Source: Chryseobacterium sp. 39-10 (GTDB lineage: Bacteria > Bacteroidota > Bacteroidia > Flavobacteriales > Weeksellaceae). From it: a DNA stretch of 59,760 nucleotides. Below are positions 53,226-59,760 of the stretch, in pieces (the stretch's first letter is position 1; each line of letters starts with the position of its first letter). The stretch lies in the NCBI GenBank assembly GCA_001898255.1, contig MKTK01000024.1, forward strand, positions 1 through 59,760, read 5' to 3'. The position numbers and the translations under genes are program-made. The notes under the pieces were generated by a model. The model saw only the letters and a list, made by a program, of their open reading frames with translations, was not told the origin of the DNA and made no database searches.

Positions 53226-54584
53226 ATGAATTCGCTTGTTGACAAATACAATATTCCGGGCCCCCGCTACACCTCATATCCTACCGTTCCTTTTTGGGAT
53301 GAAGCTAATTTTACTGCAGTTAAATGGAAGGATTCGGTGATTAGGTCTTTTAATGAAAGCAACAATACGGAAGGTATTTCTCTTTACATTCACCTGCCTT
53401 TTTGCGAGCAGCTGTGCACCTTTTGCGCTTGCCATAAACGAATTACCAAGCAGCATTCGGTGGAGGTGCCTTACTTAGAGAGCGTGCTTAAAGAATGGGA
53501 TCTTTACCTGCAATTGTTTGGTAAGAAGCCCATCATCAAAGAACTTCATCTGGGAGGCGGCACCCCGACTTTTTTTTCTCCCGATAATCTGAGAAAGCTT
53601 TTGGAAGGTATTTTTGAAAAATCAGAAATTGCCGAGCATCCTGAATTTTCTTTCGAAGGACATCCGAACAATACAACGAGAGAACATCTGCAGACCTTGT
53701 ATGATTTGGGTTTCAGAAGATGTAGTTTTGGTGTGCAGGATTATGATCTGGAGGTGCAGAAAGCCATCAACAGAATTCAACCCTTCGAGAATGTCGAAAA
53801 AGTGACCCGTTGGGCCAGAGAAATAGGATACAAAAGTATTTCGCACGATTTGGTTTTTGGTTTGCCCCATCATACCTGGGAAAAAATGGAATATACCATT
53901 CGCAAAACCATGGAGCTGAAACCCGACCGTTTGGCATTTTACTCGTATGCTCACGTGCCATGGATTAAAGGAGTAGGGCAAAGAGGATTCGACGAAAATG
54001 ATTTACCCAGCGGTGAAGAAAAACGAAGACTCTACGAAAACGGAAAAAAACTCTTGCAGGAGTTGGGCTATATTGAAGTGGGAATGGATCACTTCTCTTT
54101 ACCTCATGACGACTTGTATCAATCGATGGTCTCAGGTAATATTCACAGGAATTTTATGGGCTATTCTTCCAGCAAAACCCAACTGATGATTGGTTTGGGA
54201 ATGAGTGCAATTTCCGATTCATGGTACGCATTTGCCCAAAACGAAAAAACGGTGGAAGACTACCAAAAAAGAGTAGAAGAGGGTATCATTCCCGTTTTCC
54301 GCGGACATATTCTGGATGATGAAGATTTAATCATCCGTCGGCATATCCTGAATTTGATGTGCAAACTAGAGACTTCCTGGGATTTGCAAACCGGGTTTCC
54401 TGAGCTCGAAAATGCCTTGGAAATACTGAAAGAAATGGAAAAAGATCAGTTGGTGACTTTATCCGAGAACTCCATCCACATTACTCCAAAAGGGCGTGCA
54501 TTCACCAGAAATGTCGCTATGGCGTTTGATTTAAGAATGATGCGCAACAAGCCCGAAACCCGTATTTTTTCGATGACCATTTAG
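53226..54584 (+). CDS. hemN: oxygen-independent coproporphyrinogen III oxidase
   Basis: Radical SAM enzyme of heme synthesis, 452 aa, cytoplasmic: decarboxylates coproporphyrinogen III to protoporphyrinogen IX without oxygen. Cluster motif CEQLCTFCAC with Cys60, 64, 67 and the HemN-type fourth Cys69. N-terminus VDKYNIPGPRYTSYPTVPFW is typical and fixes the start. LHLGGGTPTF and FEGHPNNTT are the SAM and substrate regions. C-terminal HTH-like HemN_C domain (RRHILNLMC...VAMAFD). Confidence 0.96.
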   Translation: MNSLVDKYNIPGPRYTSYPTVPFWDEANFTAVKWKDSVIRSFNESNNTEGISLYIHLPFCEQLCTFCACHKRITKQHSVEVPYLESVLKEWDLYLQLFGKKPIIKELHLGGGTPTFFSPDNLRKLLEGIFEKSEIAEHPEFSFEGHPNNTTREHLQTLYDLGFRRCSFGVQDYDLEVQKAINRIQPFENVEKVTRWAREIGYKSISHDLVFGLPHHTWEKMEYTIRKTMELKPDRLAFYSYAHVPWIKGVGQRGFDENDLPSGEEKRRLYENGKKLLQELGYIEVGMDHFSLPHDDLYQSMVSGNIHRNFMGYSSSKTQLMIGLGMSAISDSWYAFAQNEKTVEDYQKRVEEGIIPVFRGHILDDEDLIIRRHILNLMCKLETSWDLQTGFPELENALEILKEMEKDQLVTLSENSIHITPKGRAFTRNVAMAFDLRMMRNKPETRIFSMTI

Positions 54585-54697
54585 AAAACAGAATCTGCAG
54601 TATTTTGTTTTTTTTCTGATTTTCTTGGAGGTTTTTTAATGAAAAAGGTGACCTCTTATTTTCTTTGTTAAAAATTCATAATTCTGTTGAAAATCAT

Positions 54698-54705
54698 TAT
54701 ATTTG
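54698..54705 (+). promoter_or_regulatory. -7 box of secDF
   Basis: TATATTTG, 35 bases before the ATG at 54740. It lies inside the upstream part of the longer frame from 54665, which supports the internal start. Confidence 0.55.
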
Positions 54706-54739
54706 CCGACTATTATTTAAATGTTGTAAACTATTAACA

Positions 54740-57658
54740 ATGCAAGGAAAAGGACTTATTACGCTGGTTGCGATTGTTTTGGGACTTATCTGCCTGAACG
54801 AATTGTTGCCAACTTGGTACGCTGGAAAAATTGAAAAACAGGCCATCGCACTTGCCGGAAAAGACCCGGTAAAATATCAGAAAGAAATTGCACGGCTTTC
54901 CAAAGATACCCTGAACTTGGGCTTTACCAAACTTTATTATTCTAAAGCAAAAGAAAAAGAAATGAAGCTTGGTTTGGATTTGAAAGGAGGGATTAACGTA
55001 CTTCTGGAAATCAACCAAAGAGATTTGGTGAACGATTTAACCAACTATTCAACCAACCCGGTTCTCTTAGAAGCGCTTGATAAGACCGATCAGGCACAGA
55101 AAAACTCAACCAAAACGTATATTGAGGATTTCTTTACTCAGTTTGATGCTGTAAACAAAGCCAAAGGAACCCACCTGAAACTTGCAGATCCTGAGATCTT
55201 TGGAAACACCAACTTGTCCGAAATTAAATTCAACAGCTCTGACGAAGAAGTAAAAAGTATCCTCAGAAGAAAAATTTCTGCTTCGGTAGGTTCTGCCTAT
55301 GAAGTAATAAGAACACGTATCGATAAAATGGGAGTTACCCAACCGAATGTACAACGTGTGCCAGGAACAGGCAGAATCGCTGTGGAAATGCCGGGAATTA
55401 AAGATATTGACCGTGTGAAGAAGATGCTTCAAACGTCGGCTAAACTTCAGTTTTGGGAAGTACAACAAGTGCAGGAGATATATCCTTACCTGGAGCAATT
55501 GAATACAGTTATTGCTTTAAAGAGCGATTCTTTGGGTGTTCCAAAAAATACCAACTTCGTTAATTTAATGCAACTGAGCTCACTGAGAGCGAATGGAATT
55601 GGAAATGTAAAATTATCGGATACCGCGGTTGTAAATAAAATTCTTAATGCTAAGATTGCAAAAGAAATCCGTCCTGCTAACATTAAATATACCGAATTTA
55701 TGTGGGGTTACAAACCGGAAGCCAACGATCAGGATCATCTCGTGTTGTATGCAATCCGAAGTAACATTAACCACAAAGCTCCTGTAGATGGTGCTGTGGA
55801 ATCAGCAAGAGTCAACTACGATGAGCTTGGAAGAGTAGTGGTAGATATGCAGATGGACTCCAAAGGATCTAAAGACTGGAAAACCTTAACGGGGAAAAAC
55901 GTCAACAAACCAGTGGCCGTTACCCTTGATAACGTGGTGTATACAGCGCCTAATGTAATGAATGAAATCCCTAACGGGCGAACCCAAATCTCCGGAAACT
56001 TCTCTCAACAGGAAGCGCAGGATTTGGTGGATGTACTTGGAGCTGGCAAACTTCCTGCAAGTGCCAAAGTGGTGCAGGCAGAGGTAGTAGGTCCTTCGTT
56101 GGGTCAGGAATCCATCAATTCGGGGATGATTTCGTTTCTTATTGCTTTCCTAGTTATTATTGTTTATATCATTTTCTATTACGGAGGAGCTGGTGTTTAT
56201 GCAGTAATCGCTATGGTGATCAACCTTTTCTATATCTTCGGAATTATGGACTCGGTGGATGCTACATTAACGCTGCCGGGAATTGCTGGTATCGTACTCT
56301 CCATGGCAATGGCAGTAGATACCAACGTTATTATTTATGAGCGTACCAAGGAAGAGCTTTTCGCCGGTAAAAATATTCTTGAGGCGTATAAAGATGGTTT
56401 CAAGCACGCACTTTCTGCAATTATCGATGGTCACTTAACGACGATTCTTACGGCAGTGGTACTTTACTTCTTCGGAACTGGACCAATCAAAGGTTTTGCA
56501 GTGACTTTAATTATTGGTATTTTGATGACGTTCTTTACCTCCGTGCTATTGTCGAGGGTAATGATTTTTGCGCGCCTCAACAAAGGCAAACATCTTTCAG
56601 TGTGGACACCGCCGACAAAGAATCTTTTCCGAAATGTGTGGATCGATTTTATTGGAAAAAGAAAGTATGCTTACATTATTTCTGCTGTTTTAACCATCGC
56701 AAGTATCGTTTCAATATCATGGCAGGGTTTTAAATATGGAATTGATTTTACAGGTGGACGAAATTTTGTTATCAAATTTGATAAGCCGGTAGATGCCAAT
56801 AAGGTGGAAGAAGGGCTGGTTAAACTTTTTGCTACCGAAGATGGTAAAAACTCTGCTGTAGAAGCCAAAACGTACGGTTTGGGGAATCAGTTGAAAATTT
56901 CTACAGATTACCTGATCGATGATGAATCACTGAAAGCTGACCAAATTATTGAAGAAAAACTTTTCCAAGGGTTGAAGCAGGATTTGCCTGCGAATATGAC
57001 ACTGCAAGAATTTAAAACGGCAGATAAGGATCATGCAGGAATTATCTCTTCAGCAAAGGTGGGACCCACCGTAGCCGATGATATCAAAACCCACGGAACA
57101 TTGGCGGTTATCGCTGCATTGGGTGGTATCTTCCTTTATATCTTGTTGAGATTTAATAAATGGCAGTTCTCTCTAGGAGCAGTAGCAGGGCTTTTCCACG
57201 ATGCTGTCATTATTCTGGGGACGTACTCGCTTTTGTACAAGTATATGCCTTTCAACATGGAGATTAATCAGGATTTCATTGCCGCGATTCTTACGGTATT
57301 GGGATACTCTATTAACGATACGGTTATTATCTTCGACAGAATCCGGGAATACTTGCGCGAGAAAAAGTCGCTCACCTTGGCCGGTTTGTTTGATGATTCG
57401 ATTTCCAGTACGCTGGGCAGAACTTTCAACACTTCGTTCACCACTATTCTTGTTATTCTAGCTATTTTTATTTTTGGTGGCGATAACCTGAGAGGATTTA
57501 TGTTTGCTTTATTAATCGGTATCGGTTTTGGTACCTACTCATCCATCTTTATTGCTTCTGCAATTGCCTACGATTTCCTTAAAGGTAAAGGTAAAGAAGA
57601 AGCCGTGCACGGCAGAACTTCTGTTGATAAAGAATTGACAGAACTTAAGAAAAGCTAA
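54740..57658 (+). CDS. secDF: protein translocase subunits SecD and SecF, fused
   Basis: 972 aa. Proton-driven helper of SecYEG export, inner membrane. SecD part: first TM (LITLVAIVLGLICLNELLP), MKLGLDLKGGINVLLEI, periplasmic P1 domain, then GPSLGQESINSG and five TMs with DTNVIIYERTKEEL. SecF part: FKYGIDFTGGRNFVIKF, periplasmic P4 domain, SSAKVGPTVADDIKTHG, SINDTVIIFDRIREYL. The fusion is normal in Bacteroidota. Start at 54740 (MQGKG) rather than 54665, because the longer frame spans the promoter box. Confidence 0.96.
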   Translation: MQGKGLITLVAIVLGLICLNELLPTWYAGKIEKQAIALAGKDPVKYQKEIARLSKDTLNLGFTKLYYSKAKEKEMKLGLDLKGGINVLLEINQRDLVNDLTNYSTNPVLLEALDKTDQAQKNSTKTYIEDFFTQFDAVNKAKGTHLKLADPEIFGNTNLSEIKFNSSDEEVKSILRRKISASVGSAYEVIRTRIDKMGVTQPNVQRVPGTGRIAVEMPGIKDIDRVKKMLQTSAKLQFWEVQQVQEIYPYLEQLNTVIALKSDSLGVPKNTNFVNLMQLSSLRANGIGNVKLSDTAVVNKILNAKIAKEIRPANIKYTEFMWGYKPEANDQDHLVLYAIRSNINHKAPVDGAVESARVNYDELGRVVVDMQMDSKGSKDWKTLTGKNVNKPVAVTLDNVVYTAPNVMNEIPNGRTQISGNFSQQEAQDLVDVLGAGKLPASAKVVQAEVVGPSLGQESINSGMISFLIAFLVIIVYIIFYYGGAGVYAVIAMVINLFYIFGIMDSVDATLTLPGIAGIVLSMAMAVDTNVIIYERTKEELFAGKNILEAYKDGFKHALSAIIDGHLTTILTAVVLYFFGTGPIKGFAVTLIIGILMTFFTSVLLSRVMIFARLNKGKHLSVWTPPTKNLFRNVWIDFIGKRKYAYIISAVLTIASIVSISWQGFKYGIDFTGGRNFVIKFDKPVDANKVEEGLVKLFATEDGKNSAVEAKTYGLGNQLKISTDYLIDDESLKADQIIEEKLFQGLKQDLPANMTLQEFKTADKDHAGIISSAKVGPTVADDIKTHGTLAVIAALGGIFLYILLRFNKWQFSLGAVAGLFHDAVIILGTYSLLYKYMPFNMEINQDFIAAILTVLGYSINDTVIIFDRIREYLREKKSLTLAGLFDDSISSTLGRTFNTSFTTILVILAIFIFGGDNLRGFMFALLIGIGFGTYSSIFIASAIAYDFLKGKGKEEAVHGRTSVDKELTELKKS

Positions 57659-57678
57659 ACTTTTTATTGCATAAAATG

Positions 57679-57708
57679 AATGTCCTTCTTTAGAAGGACA
57701 TTTTTTTT
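57679..57708 (+). terminator. terminator of secDF
   Basis: AATGTCCTTCT - TT - AGAAGGACATT followed by T6. Confidence 0.9.
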
Positions 57709-57932
57709 GTATGGTAAAAAAAATAGTATCACTTGTTTTACACTCTGCTTACGTTCTCTATTAAAAACGATACAAAAAAACAGCCCCTTAAAAAGTGCTG
57801 CTTGTATCTCTTACAACCATCTGACGGAAAACTCATAACACGCAATTGCTTCCAATGGTTCCGTTCAACAAAGTTTTCATTGTTGGCTTTGCTAGCCCAA
57901 CGAAAGTTTATTTATTTTAGCCGTGGTTTTTT

Positions 57933-58871
57933 TTAATATTTCGTTATCAAACTCGAATTAATAGAATTCAATGAAATAGTTTTTAATATATAGTTTCCTT
58001 TCGGAAATTTTGATATATCTATTATCACTTCTTTCTCTATGTATGAATTATTAAAAACTAATTTTCCTGAAGTATCATAAATAAATACTTTTATTTCGTC
58101 ATTTGTTTTTCTACTAATATGTATGTTCTTATTTGTTGGATTTGGAAAAATACTATTTTTGTTTATACTATTTTCTACACTTGATAAACTACTCAATTTG
58201 TATAATATGTCAATTTCACTTGCAGAGAGTTTTCGATTGTAAAATCTAACATCATCAATTATTCCTTGAAATCCTTTTCCAATTACTAATCCGTTTAAAG
58301 ATTGGGAAATCACTGAAGTTTTGTTTGTATTGTTTTTAGTAAGAATATTATCTTGATATAAATACCAATTTTTATTATCATAAATAAAAACAACAAAATG
58401 CCAATCTGGGTCATTTTCAGGAGGTGCAATTGGAGACCATAAAACTTCTAAACCGCTTCCTCCAGCAAGAACCCTATTACCATCATATAATCCTAAAAAA
58501 TAATCATATTTTTTGTAAGTAAGTTGCGGGTTTTCTTTTCCAAAAAGAACTTCAAAATCTCCAGAATTTTTTGAACCTCCTTTGTACCACAAACAAATAC
58601 TAAAACTTTCATTAACACCGATGTTAAAATCTTGAGAGTAATTTATTGAAATATAATTGGATGAATTTCCTGGGAATTGATAAGCAGAATCAGCAATACC
58701 AAATCTATCTTCAACAAGATTTACACTTCCAATTATTTGACCATTATTTCCTTGTCCACTTTGATCATTAGAATTACCTTTAAAAGAGTAGAAAGCCTTT
58801 AAATCTTTGTTTATTTGTGAATAACTACTTGTAAAAAGTAAAATAGAAATTAAAAATAATGTTTTTTTCAT
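57933..58871 (-). CDS. LamG-type secreted protein with T9SS sorting domain
   Basis: 312 aa from the ATG at 58871 (MKKTLFLISILLFTSSYS signal); a start at 58889 would add 6 residues. Residues about 25-215 form a LamG/concanavalin-like domain: LKAFYSFKGNSNDQSGQGN, FSICLWYKGG, DWHFVVFIYDNKNWYLYQDN, GIIDDVRFYNRKLSASEID. The end (IFPNPTNKNIHIS to LITKY) is a degenerate T9SS domain. Much more AT-rich with AAT/ATA codons than neighbouring genes, and next to an IS remnant, both signs of transfer. Surface carbohydrate or matrix binding is likely. Confidence 0.85.
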   Translation of the reverse strand: MKKTLFLISILLFTSSYSQINKDLKAFYSFKGNSNDQSGQGNNGQIIGSVNLVEDRFGIADSAYQFPGNSSNYISINYSQDFNIGVNESFSICLWYKGGSKNSGDFEVLFGKENPQLTYKKYDYFLGLYDGNRVLAGGSGLEVLWSPIAPPENDPDWHFVVFIYDNKNWYLYQDNILTKNNTNKTSVISQSLNGLVIGKGFQGIIDDVRFYNRKLSASEIDILYKLSSLSSVENSINKNSIFPNPTNKNIHISRKTNDEIKVFIYDTSGKLVFNNSYIEKEVIIDISKFPKGNYILKTISLNSINSSLITKY

Positions 58872-59228
58872 ATTGTTGGATGTTGTCATGTTCTGAAATA
58901 GGTTGACTCTTTTTTGGTTAGTATTTGAGTTTTGTTTCGCGATTTAAATTTAGGATTTATTTTGTTGTGTCAGAATTAAATATGGAAAATGATCAATTCG
59001 TTTTCGAAGGAATTTTGCCACATTTTATTGCCGTATTTATCAACAACATTATGCAGCTTTTTTAGAATACGATTTATAAATATGTTTATTGAATTCATCG
59101 TGAGCTTCTTGTGGTGTTTTGAGGTTTAAACTCCAATGCGTTCTTTCATTGTTATAAATTTCTACCGCTTCTTTAATCATCTTCTGAGCAATTTTTAGAT
59201 TTGGAATGACATTTTTAAAACCAAACTA

Positions 59229-59280
59229 TTCATTAGTTATTTATTTTTTTAATGGAATTCATGAATGCTTCGCATTTCAT
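59229..59280. repeat. hairpin-forming insertion A in the IS3 remnant
   Basis: About 47-50 extra bases between the codons for KYE and FG. On -, it starts atgcgaagcattcatgaatt and ends aaataaataactaatgaa. With the flanking TATGAA it forms an inverted repeat (ATGAA...TTCAT). Closely related to insertion B. Confidence 0.65.
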
Positions 59281-59320
59281 ACTTCAAAATTCCGTTAATT
59301 CTCTCTGCAACAGCATTTTG

Positions 59321-59376
59321 TTCATTAGTATTTATTTTTTAAAAAGAATTCACGAATCTTCGCTACGCTGCGATTT
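59321..59376. repeat. hairpin-forming insertion B in the IS3 remnant
   Basis: About 54 extra bases between DPYE and NAVAE. On -, ATCGCAGCGTAGCGAAG then ATTCGTGAATTC and a core ending AAATAAATACTAATGAA, nearly the same core as insertion A. With the flanking ACGAA it forms ACGAA...TTCGT. Confidence 0.65.
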
Positions 59377-59472
59377 CGTACGGATCATACTTTTGTGTTG
59401 TACTCATTTTAAATCCCAATTTTCTGGCAAATTCCGTATAATCCGGACAACAATATTGGATTCCTCTGTCGG

Positions 59473-59494
59473 AAATCGAAGATTCGACGAAGTC
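59473..59494. repeat. hairpin-forming insertion C in the IS3 remnant
   Basis: About 21 extra bases splitting H-H from S-D-R-G. On + it reads ATCGAAGATTCGACGAAGTC with CGGAA before it, sharing GCGAAGATTCG/TCGAAGATTCG with insertion B but in the opposite orientation and without the core. Confidence 0.5.
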
Positions 59495-59760
59495 AATGAT
59501 GAATGACTTCTTTATGATTGAATTGTAGATTTCTATATGCCATTTTTAGGGCTTTTTTCACCATTTCTACCCGCATGTTGTCTTCTAAAGCGTAACCCAT
59601 TATTTTCTTTGAATAGGGATCGGTTACGAGCTAGAGATACGCATGTCCCTGATCTGTTTTGATGTAAGTAATATCGCACACTACGGCCTGTTCAGCGTGT
59701 TTTAACTCGGTTTCTTTCAGTAGGTTTGGAGAGGTATAATAAAAATGCTTTGAATCGGTT

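Larger units (their letters stand above)
59049..59760 (-). pseudogene. IS3-family transposase (IS150-like), decayed and truncated by the window edge
   Basis: On -, the pieces read TDSKHFYYTSPN...VVCDITYIKTDQGHAYL, then VTDPYSKKIMGYALEDN, CCPDYTEFARKLGF, TQKYDPYE, NAVAERINGILKYE and YNNERTHWSLNLKTPQEAH, the DDE core of IS3 integrases. Damage: a nonsense codon TAG after GHAYL (near 59632), and three short insertions that each bring a stop or disrupt the frame (near 59228, 59322, 59474). Together they separate the catalytic HSDRG and DPYENAVAE motifs. Non-functional. The 5' half and any inverted repeat at that end lie beyond the window. Confidence 0.85.

Noticed and set aside
1..59760. CRISPR array, tRNA or rRNA genes
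   Set aside because: No spaced direct repeats of the right size, no cloverleaf-forming gene and no rRNA signature were found on reading.

Overview
The window looks like chromosome of a Bacteroidota species, most likely a flavobacterium of the Chryseobacterium/Weeksellaceae type. The signs are type IX secretion (T9SS) C-terminal sorting domains, SusC/SusD pairs, a hybrid two-component sensor (HTCS), a fused SecDF, DUF5606, DUF6266, and many promoter boxes of the Bacteroidota form TAnnTTTG. The taxonomic call is an inference from gene content. I saw no tRNA, rRNA, CRISPR array or prophage core.

Layout. 1-2423: housekeeping run on + (ruvX fragment, def, DUF5606 gene, mazG). 2502-4508: DUF779 gene and an ExaC/AcoD-type aldehyde dehydrogenase split by a one-base frameshift. 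4923-12253: a complete ABC-2 export operon on - (TetR, TolC, HlyD-type adaptor, two ATPases, two permeases), like E. coli cecR-ybhGFSR but with the two ATPase halves as separate genes and an outer-membrane channel included. Two near-identical palindromes mark likely TetR operators. 12390-15871: fatty acid activation and oxidation (acyl-CoA ligase, acyl-CoA dehydrogenase, a small membrane protein). 16008-24390: lipoproteins, a T9SS protein, 1-Cys peroxiredoxin, an esterase, a cluster of secreted surface proteins including an L-type lectin, and an AraC regulator. 24461-29920: TonB-dependent receptor, mltG, dapF, pnuC.

30191-48362 is a fructan (levan/inulin) utilization locus. One - strand operon encodes an MFS sugar porter, a GH32 fructanase, SusC, SusD, a DUF4960 lipoprotein, a divergent GH32 lipoprotein and a PfkB fructokinase. 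The cognate HTCS, whose sensor is a periplasmic sugar-binding domain, lies about 3.6 kb away beyond an accessory insert (DUF6266, HTH protein, ClbS-like, TfoX-like). Divergent from the HTCS is a secreted T9SS protein with a second DUF4960-like domain. The two promoter regions share a roughly 28-bp motif, so this protein appears to be an unrecognised T9SS-exported member of the fructan regulon. Working model: fructan is bound and cut at the surface, imported by SusCD, trimmed to fructose, carried in by the MFS porter, and phosphorylated by the kinase while the HTCS senses free sugar.

50382-57658: amino acid permease, a BNR/YCF48-like secreted protein, hemN and secDF. 57933-59760: an AT-rich LamG/T9SS gene and a decayed IS3-family transposase interrupted by three short hairpin-forming insertions, which suggests an accessory edge. 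The observations most worth checking are the second DUF4960 protein with the shared motif, and the micro-insertions in the IS3 remnant.
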